Assembly (NCBI RefSeq): GCF_038024855.1
Contig: NZ_CP139089.1
Coordinates: forward strand, 3,561,501-3,625,500
Direction of reading: 5' to 3'
Source: Methylocella tundrae
GTDB lineage: Bacteria; Pseudomonadota; Alphaproteobacteria; Rhizobiales; Beijerinckiaceae
Length of the DNA stretch: 64,000 nt
Shown here: one piece after another, positions 44,086 to 51,802 of the stretch
Layout: each line of letters starts with the position of its first letter
Position numbering within the stretch: position 1 is the first letter of the stretch
Notes under the pieces: model-generated
The model's input: the letters and a program-made list of their open reading frames with translations, nothing else
The model's database searches: none
What the model was told of the DNA's origin: nothing
Translations under genes and position numbers: made by a program

Positions 44086-44640
44086 TCAGCCGGCGCTCGC
44101 AAAAACCACTTGCGTATCGCCGAACTGGCGAATTTCGCGCGGCGCAAAACCGTCCGGCAGCGCCACTTCGCTCTGTGTTGTTTCCTCAATCAGAACGAGG
44201 GCGCCTTTTTCGAGCCAGCCGCCCTCGCGCAGGGCCGTGAGCGCGGGCGCGGCGAGACCCCTGCCATAAGGCGGATCAAGGAAGGCGATATCATAGCGCT
44301 CGTCCTTCGGCGCGGCGCCGAGTTTGCGTGCGTCCCTCCGCAGCACCCGCGTTGTCTGGCCTAGCCCCAAAGCCTCGATGTTGGCGCGGATGATCGCCGC
44401 CGCCTGCGCGCTCTGATCAACGAAGAGCGCAAAGGCCGCGCCGCGCGAAAGAGCTTCGATCGCCAGCGCGCCCGTGCCGGCGAAAACGTCGATCACACGC
44501 GCCCCCTCGACGGGCGCGCCATAGCCGTGCTCCAGAATATTGAACAGGCTTTCGCGCAGACGGTCCGATGTTGGCCGAATGGAGTCGGAGGCTGGTCCCT
44601 TGAGCGTGCGGCCTTTCAGCCGGCCGCCGACGATACGCAT
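44086..44640 (-). CDS. rsmD: 16S rRNA (guanine(966)-N2)-methyltransferase RsmD
   Basis: 184 residues starting MRIVGGRLKGRTLKGPASDSIRPTSDRLRESLFNIL, the RsmD signature. The SAM site is VIDVFAGTGALAIEALSRGA and the catalytic motif is FLDPPYGRG (D/NPPY). The start codon lies four bases after the stop of the upstream pseudouridine synthase gene, so the two rRNA modification enzymes are probably co-translated. The longer open frame upstream is a shadow of that gene. Confidence 0.94.
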   Translation of the reverse strand: MRIVGGRLKGRTLKGPASDSIRPTSDRLRESLFNILEHGYGAPVEGARVIDVFAGTGALAIEALSRGAAFALFVDQSAQAAAIIRANIEALGLGQTTRVLRRDARKLGAAPKDERYDIAFLDPPYGRGLAAPALTALREGGWLEKGALVLIEETTQSEVALPDGFAPREIRQFGDTQVVFASAG

Positions 44641-44644
44641 GGAT

Positions 44645-46525
44645 TTAAGGTTTTCCGCGCGGGCGCCCTTTGCCGGGACGCCCTTTCCCTGCATCGCCCG
44701 TGCCCCTCGACGCGCCCGTGGGCTTGCCGGGGCGCTTGCCGCCAAAAGACGGTTTGCCGCCGCGGCCGCCCGGACCTTGATCCTTGCCGCGAAAATGCGA
44801 AGCTGCGCCGCTTGGCGGCGTCTCCGGCTGAGCGCCGCGCTTTCTCTTATCCGACGGCGCCCCGGTCCGCGCGCCGGGGGTCCGTTGCCCCTGGGCTTTG
44901 CCGGGGGCGCCGCCAAAGCGCTTCGCGGCCCCCCGGTCTGCTGGCCGCGAGTCAGTGCGGGCACCGGAGGTTTTCGTTCCGCGATAGGGTTCGCCAGAGC
45001 GCTTCGCCGCCGCGCTCCGCGCGGGCCGGGCGTCGGTCCGTGAGCGGTCCTTGTCGCCGTCATAGGGGCGTCGGACTTTTGCCGCTGGCGCGCCGCCTTC
45101 TGCCCGCCTTTGCGGACGCGCGGCGGCTGCGTCCGTCGTGGCGCGATGCTCCTTCGCCTCAAAGGGCGCGCGTACGCGGCCGGGGCCGCGCATGGGCCGC
45201 TCCGATACGCCGTGACGCTGCTGGCGCTCCGCCTCGAAACGGCGGCTGTTGCGCGTGTTCGGCGGCGGGTTCTCGCCTTTTCGCTCCTCAAATCGGGCTT
45301 TCGCCTTGCCGCGCGCGGCTCGCTCGACGGGGACGAGACGTTCGACGGGGACGGTTCGCCCGCTGCGGTCGGCGGTCTCGCTGCGCTCGATCCGTTTGCG
45401 CGCGCTGCCTGGCTCCGCGCCATCCTCGCGCAATGCCGAAATATGTTTGCGCGGGGCTGGCGCCGGTTTTTTGCGAGCCTCGGGCCGAGGCGACAAAACC
45501 AGCGGCTGCCGTTCACCTCGGCGCATCGGGCGGTCCGGCGGCGCTCTGCGCGCGCCATCATCGCTCTGCCGTGCTGCGCGGGCGGGCTTTCCGCGCGGCG
45601 ACTCAACGGGGGCGTCGGGCTCCGCCGCGGCGCCGGCAAAATCGACGCCGGCCGCCTCGGCCAGCGCCGGCCCCAATTGGTCGCGCAGGACGCGGGTTCG
45701 GATCTCCTCAAAGCCGCCCTCAGGAAGGTCGGCCAGCTGGAACGGCCCGAACGACAGCCGGATCAACCGATTGACCTCGAGCCCCAGATGTTCGAGCACG
45801 CGCTTGACTTCACGGTTCTTGCCTTCGCGCAGGCCCATGGTCAGCCAGCTATTGGCGCCTTGCACGCGATCGAGCTTCGCCTCGATCTCGGCGTAATTCA
45901 CGCCATCGATAGTAACGCCGTGGCGCAGCTGATCCAGCACGGCTTGATCGGTCGAACCCTTTGCGCGCACGCGATAGCGGCGCACCCAGCCGGTCGAGGG
46001 CAGCTCCAGAACGCGGGCGAGACCGCCGTCATTGGTCAGCAGCAACAGCCCTTCGGTATTGATATCGAGGCGACCGATGCTGACGAGACGGGGCGCATCC
46101 GGCCAATGCTCGCGCAGATAATCGAAAATGGTCTGCCGCCCTTCGGGATCGCGCTCCGTCGTGACGAGGCCGCGCGGCTTGTGGAACAGGAAGAGCCGGG
46201 TCGGCGCGCGCTGCGCGAGCGGGGCGCCGTCGATGGTGATCTCGTCGTCATCGCCGACATTGACCGCCGGACTGGCGAGGACAACGCCATTGAGGGCGAC
46301 GCGGCCCTCGCTGATCCAGGCTTCCGCATCGCGCCGCGAACAGGCGCCGGCTCTCGCTATGACCTTGGCGATGCGCTGCGGGCCGGCGGCGACCGCAGGA
46401 GCTTCGGTTCTGGTCTTTCGCTCAGGTTCGGCAAGGGGCGCGATTTTTTTCCGCGCCGGACGGGCCGCTGGTCCGCGGGAAGAATGAGAAGAGGGTGGAT
46501 GGTGTTTCGTCGGGTCATCGCGCAT
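44645..46525 (-). CDS. RsuA/RluB-family pseudouridine synthase with long basic tail
   Basis: 626 residues. The S4 RNA-binding domain (about 51-100: RIAKVIARAGACSRRDAEAWISEGRV) and the catalytic domain with FLFHKPRGLVTT and GRLDINTEGLLLLTNDG (Asp154) are followed by GLREGKNREVKRVLEHLGL. That completes a normal RluB/RsuA enzyme by about residue 300. The remaining ~320 residues are Arg/Lys/Pro/Gly-rich, repetitive and probably disordered, likely RNA-binding. ATG 46525 is chosen over an earlier in-frame start. rsmD follows after four bases. Confidence 0.92.
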   Translation of the reverse strand: MRDDPTKHHPPSSHSSRGPAARPARKKIAPLAEPERKTRTEAPAVAAGPQRIAKVIARAGACSRRDAEAWISEGRVALNGVVLASPAVNVGDDDEITIDGAPLAQRAPTRLFLFHKPRGLVTTERDPEGRQTIFDYLREHWPDAPRLVSIGRLDINTEGLLLLTNDGGLARVLELPSTGWVRRYRVRAKGSTDQAVLDQLRHGVTIDGVNYAEIEAKLDRVQGANSWLTMGLREGKNREVKRVLEHLGLEVNRLIRLSFGPFQLADLPEGGFEEIRTRVLRDQLGPALAEAAGVDFAGAAAEPDAPVESPRGKPARAARQSDDGARRAPPDRPMRRGERQPLVLSPRPEARKKPAPAPRKHISALREDGAEPGSARKRIERSETADRSGRTVPVERLVPVERAARGKAKARFEERKGENPPPNTRNSRRFEAERQQRHGVSERPMRGPGRVRAPFEAKEHRATTDAAAARPQRRAEGGAPAAKVRRPYDGDKDRSRTDARPARSAAAKRSGEPYRGTKTSGARTDSRPADRGAAKRFGGAPGKAQGQRTPGARTGAPSDKRKRGAQPETPPSGAASHFRGKDQGPGGRGGKPSFGGKRPGKPTGASRGTGDAGKGRPGKGRPRGKP

Positions 46526-46645
46526 ATAGCCCAATAGCAGACTCTGCGCCGAAAGGGGAACCGAAGGCGGTGGGAAAAGGCGCCATTTGTTCAAAAGCGC
46601 CTGGCGGCGCGGCAAATGAATTTATCGATATGAGGCGGCGATCCC

Positions 46646-47116
46646 ATGCGGCGAGGCGAGACTGATTCCAAATCCCTGGCCGATCCGATGTCCTGCGCGT
46701 TCCTGGAGGCGGAAGCGGCCTTCGCGCGCGGAGAAGTTCCGGTCGGGGCGGCGATTGCGCGGCATGGGGAGGTGATCGCGCGCGCCGGCAACCGGACTTT
46801 GGAGGCCCATGATCCGACCGCCCATGCGGAAACTCTCGTGATCCGCGAAGCCTGCCGCAGGCTCGGCTCGCAAAGACTGACAGACTGCGACCTTTACGTG
46901 ACGCTCGAGCCTTGCGCCATGTGCGCCGCGGCGATCTCCTTCGCCCGCGTGCGGCGGCTCTATTTCGCGGCCCCTGATCCGAAAGGCGGGGCGGTCGAGC
47001 ATGGTCCGCGTTTCTTCGCGCAGGCGACCTGCCATCATGCCCCCGAGTTTTATGGCGGCATTCGCGAAAGCGAAGCCGCGGAGCTGCTGCGGCGGTTTTT
47101 TCAAGAGAGGCGGTGA
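46646..47116 (+). CDS. tadA: tRNA-specific adenosine deaminase TadA
   Basis: 156 residues. Zinc deaminase signature: HAE (His60-Ala-Glu62) in DPTAHAETLVIREA and PCxxC in LEPCAMCAAAI (Cys90, Cys93). VPVGAAIARHGEVIARAGNR and KGGAVEHGPRFF are typical of TadA. Converts A34 to inosine in tRNA-Arg(ACG). Divergent from the pseudouridine synthase gene across 120 bases. ATG 46688 is an alternative shorter start. Confidence 0.94.
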   Translation: MRRGETDSKSLADPMSCAFLEAEAAFARGEVPVGAAIARHGEVIARAGNRTLEAHDPTAHAETLVIREACRRLGSQRLTDCDLYVTLEPCAMCAAAISFARVRRLYFAAPDPKGGAVEHGPRFFAQATCHHAPEFYGGIRESEAAELLRRFFQERR

Positions 47117-47152
47117 TCGCGAACCGCCGAAGGCGGCCGCCGCGCGCGCAAT

Positions 47153-47581
47153 CTATGAGCGAAGATGCGCCGGCGCCTGAGGGTTGTTCGCTGGGTTCGT
47201 GTCGTGCTTGGACAATCGCGTGACAAGCGCGCCGCCGACCAGGGGCTGGAGGTCCGTCTCCAGCGCATCCGCAATCTCTTTCGCGTAGACTTCCTTGCCG
47301 TCGACATAGAGCGTGAAGGATTTGATGTGCTTTTCCTTCTTTGCGGGATCCTCGATCGTGACCTTGGTCCATTTGTAAAGCGGAAAATGCTCGACGCCAT
47401 GCTTTTCAGCTTCGGCGACATAGTCGGCGAAGGCGTCGAACTGACTTTTCAACTTCGCGTGATGCCTCGTGAGAATGTCTGTCAGCGGCTTGATCGCCGC
47501 ATTGCCGGGATCGCTTCTCGCCACTTCCGCGAATTCACCGGCGAGATTGACACGAATCTGATACTCCCATTGATCGCTCAC
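47153..47581 (-). CDS. Conserved hypothetical protein
   Basis: 142 residues. Starts VSDQWEYQIRVNLAGEFAEVARSDPGNAAIKPLTDIL, from GTG 47581 with AAGGGG upstream; the frame is open further but lacks a site. The middle (LKSQFDAFADYVAEAEKHGVEHFPLYKWTKVTIED) and FTLYVDGKEVYAKEI look like a compact soluble alpha/beta protein. No known domain recognised. Convergent with tadA. Confidence 0.65.
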   Translation of the reverse strand: MSDQWEYQIRVNLAGEFAEVARSDPGNAAIKPLTDILTRHHAKLKSQFDAFADYVAEAEKHGVEHFPLYKWTKVTIEDPAKKEKHIKSFTLYVDGKEVYAKEIADALETDLQPLVGGALVTRLSKHDTNPANNPQAPAHLRS

Positions 47582-47825
47582 CGAGATCCCCTTTGGCTGT
47601 TGCGGCCATTCCGCGGCGCCGCCTTTGGCAACCACGCGGCTTTCAATCGACTATATGGTCGAATTCAGAACGGCTTTCCATGGCTCTTTGAACCGGCGCC
47701 GCGCGGATGGTCGACGCATGCCAAATCTGACGCGGGCGCGCCAGGCGCGAAATCAACACAAAAAACTGCGCCTCCAAGTCGTGCGGAGGCGCAGTCATCA
47801 GTAACGGAACTTCGAAAAGGCGCTT

Positions 47826-47903
47826 CTAATGCCATAAGAAGTATAGAAGAATAATAATCGGAATCGGGACCCCGACAAGCCAAAGTAAAGCGCTGCGTGC
47901 CAT
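47826..47903 (-). CDS. 25-residue hydrophobic mini-protein
   Basis: GCGGAGGAAGTGAA gives a strong ribosome site before ATG 47903. The peptide MARSALLWLVGVPIPIIILL continues with YFLWH and stops at TAG 47826. One basic residue at the N terminus followed by a single membrane span is typical of bacterial small membrane proteins. Function unknown. Well below the usual gene-calling cutoff. Confidence 0.6.
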   Translation of the reverse strand: MARSALLWLVGVPIPIIILLYFLWH

Positions 47904-48016
47904 TTCACTTCCTCCGCAAAAGTATCAGGTTTTGCGGGCTAACGTAACGGCGTTGGAAAAAGTTCCAGACTGTGCTTGCTTGGCGGCGACGCGGCCTTTC
48001 GCTCCTCCATGAAAAC

Positions 48017-48283
48017 TCAATGGACGCTCACCATTTCAAGTTCCTGCTCCATCGCATTGGCCACCGCCGCGTCGCGCGACTGGGTGACGGCGATCGGCGA
48101 TCCATCCGCGGCAAGAAGCGCAAAAAGCTTGAGGCCCGGCTGCATCGCAGGTGCCTGGGGAAACAAGCGGTTCACCTCTTCGGACCGCATCGCCTTCAGG
48201 TAAGCGACGCGGCCGCCGCCAAGGCTTGCCAGCTGATCATTGGTCAGCGGCGCCAAAACTTCATTGTCGCCATCATTGAACAT
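48017..48283 (-). CDS. DUF1150-family protein
   Basis: 88 residues with GAAGGAGAA upstream of ATG 48283. APLTNDQLASLGGGRVAYLKAMRSEEV is the DUF1150 signature, followed by LFALLAADGSPIAVTQSRDAAVANAMEQELEMV. In alphaproteobacteria this family is frequently adjacent to a small heat-shock protein gene, as here. Possibly a stress-related accessory; mechanism unknown. Confidence 0.87.
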   Translation of the reverse strand: MFNDGDNEVLAPLTNDQLASLGGGRVAYLKAMRSEEVNRLFPQAPAMQPGLKLFALLAADGSPIAVTQSRDAAVANAMEQELEMVSVH

Positions 48284-48360
48284 CAGAATTCTCCTTCGCT
48301 GCTACGCATTGTCTGCCCTGAGCGATCATCGGGGTTCTCGCCCCTGTCCGCCCTCGATCG

Positions 48361-48753
48361 CTATTCCGCCTCGCGCGGCGCCAGTTCGACAGAGAGGAGG
48401 CCGCGATCCAATGTCGCGAGCGCCACCTGCATCGCCTCGGCTAGAATGAAGACGCGCTGGAACTGCCTCGTCGCGATGCCCCGATGAAGATGGAATCGCT
48501 CTCGCTCATCTTGCTGACGCCCGCGAATGACGAGTTGCTCGCGCCCATGGACGATCTCAATCTGGTCGACGGAGAAGCCTGCGACGGCCAGTGTAATGCG
48601 CAGCCGCGCGGTTCCCGGCCCGTCTCCCGAAAATCTTTCAACGTTAAAGGGTGGGTAGCCATCGAAGGGAGCGTTGGCGGCTCTGGAAAAGCCCCGCTCG
48701 ATCTCGCTGAAAGCAAGAACGAAAGGGATATGTGAATTCGATCCGCGCGCCAT
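48361..48753 (-). CDS. Hsp20-family small heat-shock protein
   Basis: 130 residues. The alpha-crystallin domain is visible: YPPFNVERFSGDGPGTARLRITLAVAGFSVDQIEIVHGREQLVIRGRQ, RFHLHRGIATRQFQRVFILAEAMQVALATLDRGLLSVELA. Holdase chaperone that binds unfolding proteins. ATG 48753 is preferred to the in-frame TTG 48768, whose ribosome site would be too close. A heat-shock-type promoter may lie upstream; DUF1150 follows in the same direction after 77 bases. Confidence 0.9.
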   Translation of the reverse strand: MARGSNSHIPFVLAFSEIERGFSRAANAPFDGYPPFNVERFSGDGPGTARLRITLAVAGFSVDQIEIVHGREQLVIRGRQQDERERFHLHRGIATRQFQRVFILAEAMQVALATLDRGLLSVELAPREAE

Positions 48754-48824
48754 CAGCGAAGCTTTCAAAAGCCTTCGACAAGGGACCCTTCAAAAGGCGT
48801 CCCGCGGCCATCGCCGTTCCTTCG

Positions 48825-48852
48825 ATATGGCGAGCGGCGGCGCCGATTCAAG
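48825..48852 (-). promoter_or_regulatory. Possible RpoH-type promoter for the Hsp20 gene
   Basis: On the minus strand CTTGAA (48852-48847) and CCATAT (48830-48825) are 16 bases apart, about 70 bases upstream of the Hsp20 start. This fits the heat-shock sigma-factor consensus (CTTGAA, then CCCCAT-type -10) reasonably well. Confidence 0.4.
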
Positions 48853-48967
48853 AGGGCGACAAGCGCGGCTGCGACAGGCCGCCAACCGGAAACAACGCTG
48901 AAATCCGCGTTCGGGTCTCGGTCTAAATGGGCGAGCGTCCGAGGGAGAGTTGACGCCAGCGCAAAAA

Positions 48968-48994
48968 AAAAGCCCGACGCTTTGCCGGGCTTTT
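48968..48994 (-). terminator. Rho-independent terminator of the CarD gene
   Basis: AAAAGCCCG (48968-48976) pairs with CGGGCTTTT (48986-48994). On the minus strand it is followed by a run of eight T (48970-48963), 70 bases past the stop of the CarD-like gene. Textbook intrinsic terminator, usable from both sides. Confidence 0.88.
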
Positions 48995-49063
48995 CGTCAG
49001 GTCCCGCGCAAGGCGGGCGTATCGCAGGGTAGAAAGAAACGGCCGGGCGGCTGGCGCGACGGC

Positions 49064-50431
49064 TCAGGCGGCCTCTTCGATATCCGCATCGACGTCTTCG
49101 ACGTCGATCTCTTCAGCTTTGCCGCGGCGGGGGCCTTTTTGAAGCTGCGCTTCAATGGTCTTGAGCGATTCCGTTTCCGTCAGCTTCTGCACGATGACGA
49201 CTTCGCGCGCCATGCGATCGAGGGCGGCTTCATAGAGCTGGCGCTCGGAATAAGACTGCTCCGGCTGCGCATCCGAGCGATAAAGGTCGCGAACAACCTC
49301 GGCGATCGCGATCAGATCGCCCGAGTTGATCTTGGCTTCATACTCCTGCGCGCGGCGCGACCACATGGTCCGCTTGATGCGCGCCCGGCCGGCCAGGGTG
49401 TCGAGAGCCTTCTTGACCACATCGGCCTCAGCCAGCTTGCGCATTCCAACGCTCGCCACTTTCGGAACCGGCACCTTCAGGATCATCTTGTCCTTAACGA
49501 AGCTGATCACGTATAATTCGAGTTTGAAGCCGGCGACTTCCTGATCCTCGATGGCGACGATCTGACCGACCCCGTGCGCGGGGTAGACGATGAACTCATT
49601 CGGCTTGAATCCCTGCCGCCCAGCGCTGGGGGCCTTGGCCGCCTTGCTGATCGTCGCCGCCGCTTTTTCGGCCGGCTTCGGCTCGCTCTGCTTTTGTCCT
49701 GCGCTAAGGGCCGATGTCGCGGCCGTCGTCTCGATATCTGCTGTAAAATCCACAGGTGCTCTCTTTTCGATTTTCTTGGTCACTATCTTTTGCTCGTCTG
49801 CGCCCGGGATCGAATTCAGGAATGCCGCAGCCCGTCCCGGGGTCACTGCTCGGCCAATTTTCGGCGGATTTTCCGCCTCGATAGGATCGCCGCCCTCCGA
49901 AACGATGGCCACGTCCAGTCGAGCGGACGAAGATTCGACGATGACCTGGCGCTGAGCGCCGGTCGCCAGGAATGCTTCGGGTAGCGGCTCAACCGAAACG
50001 GCAGATCGTCTCCCTTTCGATGAATCTTTCGCTTTCGGCGAATCCGTCAATTTCTCCATCGCAGCGGCAGGGCTGGCGGCGAAAATCTCGACCGACGTCT
50101 CCTCGCCATCCGTTTCGATCTCCAACCTAAGCCGAGCCTTCAGCGCGGACGCCTTGCGGTCCAAAGGCTTGAACGCCGCGTCGGAAGCCTGAGCGACATT
50201 CGGACGCTTTGGCTGGCGAATTCCTTTTGCGTTTCCCGCCGCTTGCGCATCTCCGGCCTGCAGCGGGTCTTTCGACTGCGCGGCGAATGGCTCGGCGACT
50301 GACTTCGTTTCGCCGCCGCATTTTGGTTTTTTCGTCCCAGTCTTTCGATTTTCCGATTGCCTCGCTGAGTCGCGGGCGATATCTGCTGCTTCTGTCTCGA
50401 ACGGCTTTCCGGTCTTCTTGGCGGACCTCAT
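49064..50431 (-). CDS. CarD-family transcription regulator with long N-terminal extension
   Basis: 455 residues. The C-terminal ~175 residues are a normal CarD protein: FKPNEFIVYPAHGVGQIVAIEDQEVAGFKLELYVISF (RNA-polymerase-interacting Tudor-like domain, from about residue 277), then MWSRRAQEYEAKINSGDLIAIAEVVRDLYR and SYSERQLYEAALDRMAREV (DNA-binding helices). CarD binds the RNA polymerase beta subunit and stabilises open promoter complexes. The first ~275 residues are Lys/Ala/Glu-rich, poorly ordered in appearance and without a known domain. Most Rhizobiales CarD proteins are under 220 residues. The frame is continuous, so the extension is real if ATG 50431 is used; no internal ribosome site was evident. 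Confidence 0.87.
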   Translation of the reverse strand: MRSAKKTGKPFETEAADIARDSARQSENRKTGTKKPKCGGETKSVAEPFAAQSKDPLQAGDAQAAGNAKGIRQPKRPNVAQASDAAFKPLDRKASALKARLRLEIETDGEETSVEIFAASPAAAMEKLTDSPKAKDSSKGRRSAVSVEPLPEAFLATGAQRQVIVESSSARLDVAIVSEGGDPIEAENPPKIGRAVTPGRAAAFLNSIPGADEQKIVTKKIEKRAPVDFTADIETTAATSALSAGQKQSEPKPAEKAAATISKAAKAPSAGRQGFKPNEFIVYPAHGVGQIVAIEDQEVAGFKLELYVISFVKDKMILKVPVPKVASVGMRKLAEADVVKKALDTLAGRARIKRTMWSRRAQEYEAKINSGDLIAIAEVVRDLYRSDAQPEQSYSERQLYEAALDRMAREVVIVQKLTETESLKTIEAQLQKGPRRGKAEEIDVEDVDADIEEAA

Positions 50432-50847
50432 CGGCGTCCCTTTCAGGCCCCGCTTTGGAGACGGAGCAATTTGATCATCGGCGGACCGGGAATCCGCCGA
50501 CGAATGACTTCACGATAAATCGTGAATGCCCCTATAGGGCGAATTGTGATCGAGGATCATCCAATTATGAGCTGGCGAACTTCAAGAGGCGAGACTTACA
50601 CATTGAGCAGCATCATAAATTGACGTCCTGACGCACAATGGCCTCGTCAGGACGACGGATGACGGCGAAAATCGTAAAATCCCATAGTTCCGATTGATTT
50701 TTTGAGTATAACACGGAAAGTGACAAGAATCAAAAGATTCGATCCGTGTCCGGCTTCTCCTCCAGCTGGGGCGCCACGCGCCATCTGTCAGTCAATCAGA
50801 GAATTCGGACCGTGCTAATGCGTCGCTGGGCGGCGCTCGACCTTCCC
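50432..50847. other. AT-richer intergenic region with 10-bp inverted repeat
   Basis: About 415 bases. CGTCCTGACG (50624-50633) and CGTCAGGACG (50645-50654) form a perfect 10-bp stem with an 11-base loop, between fdxA (ending) and the CarD gene (starting) on the minus strand, so it may terminate fdxA or regulate carD. Otherwise AT-richer than its surroundings; likely the CarD promoter region. Confidence 0.5.
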
Positions 50848-51186
50848 CTAATCGCCCTTGCCGGGATCGGCGGAGAAAAACTCTTTGAATTTGCCAGGTC
50901 TTCCGTCGAACGCCTTGGCGTCAGGAGCCTCCTCGCGCTTCACTGTGATGTTCGGCCAGGATTGCGCCATTTCTGCGTTCAGCTGAATCCACTGTTCGAT
51001 CCCTTGCTCGGTATCCGGCTTGATCGCTTCGGCGGGGCATTCGGGTTCGCAGACGCCGCAGTCAATGCATTCGTCCGGATGGATAACGAGCATGTTTTCG
51101 CCTTCATAGAAGCAGTCTACCGGACACACCTCCACGCAATCCATGTATTTGCACTTGATGCAATTCTCCAGGACGACATAGGCCAT
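50848..51186 (-). CDS. fdxA: Seven-iron ferredoxin FdxA
   Basis: 112 residues. [51 protein letters not shown]: cysteines at 9, 12, 17, 21, 25 and 40, 43, 46, 50 give one 3Fe-4S and one 4Fe-4S site, the FdxA/FdI pattern. Of three consecutive ATGs, the third (51186) has the best spacing from AAGGAG. A cytoplasmic electron carrier. It lies between the S4 protein and CarD genes, an arrangement frequent in Rhizobiales. Confidence 0.95.
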   Translation of the reverse strand: MAYVVLENCIKCKYMDCVEVCPVDCFYEGENMLVIHPDECIDCGVCEPECPAEAIKPDTEQGIEQWIQLNAEMAQSWPNITVKREEAPDAKAFDGRPGKFKEFFSADPGKGD

Positions 51187-51455
51187 CATCATGCTCCTTC
51201 GCGGCCAAAGCCAGCGAACCTACGGCGATGCAACCAGGATTCGCTCAACGCCAAATCACGGCGCCGTCGAGCTTGGCGCGAACCTTTGATTCCGGCAAAA
51301 TCACCACAATGACTGATTGAAAGATCGATTAACTCGCCACGCGGGCGGGATGGACCCACTAGCGTTTTTGCGCCAGATAATCAAGGCATGGTTGCAGGCC
51401 AATCGCCGCAGCGTACCGAGGCGTTCGTCGCGACGCCGCCCTGCAGCCCCATAGA

Positions 51456-51737
51456 TCAGTCTTGCGCGGCGATTCCGCCGGTCAAATCCTCAAATAGAAG
51501 GCGCGCTTCAGGATATCCGCCGCGCCGGGTTCCCGGATGCAGCACCTTCAGCACACGAACCTGCTGTTCCAGCGCGATGGTCAGAACGTCTCCGGGAGCG
51601 ACTGGCTTGGCTGGCGCATCAATACGCTGCGCATTGATGCGAACATGCCCGGACGAGATGAGGCGAGCCGCAAGCGTCCGAGTCTTCACCACTCGGGCGA
51701 ACCACAGCCATTTATCGACTCGCTGCGTCCCGGCCAT
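51456..51737 (-). CDS. S4-domain RNA-binding protein (Hsp15-like)
   Basis: 93 residues: MAGTQRVDKWLWFARVVKTRTLAARLISSGHVRINAQRID is the S4 fold as in Hsp15, which binds free 50S subunits carrying nascent chains. GGGAAAGGC before ATG 51737 decides the start over one 27 bases earlier. fdxA follows in the same direction after about 270 bases. Confidence 0.88.
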   Translation of the reverse strand: MAGTQRVDKWLWFARVVKTRTLAARLISSGHVRINAQRIDAPAKPVAPGDVLTIALEQQVRVLKVLHPGTRRGGYPEARLLFEDLTGGIAAQD

Positions 51738-51802
51738 GCCTTTCCCGGATAAGCCGCCAATCACCTCACTTAGTCATTGCGCGCCGGGTTTCAAGCGGCG
51801 AT

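Noticed and set aside
43959..44240. Plus-strand frame with TTEDLGAAIKQGGGEAAFGMAVARQAA after purD
   Set aside because: It looks protein-like for about 35 codons, but no family could be named and most of it overlaps the rsmD 3' end.
45110..46537. 475-residue plus-strand open frame
   Set aside because: Antisense shadow of the pseudouridine synthase, including its low-complexity tail.
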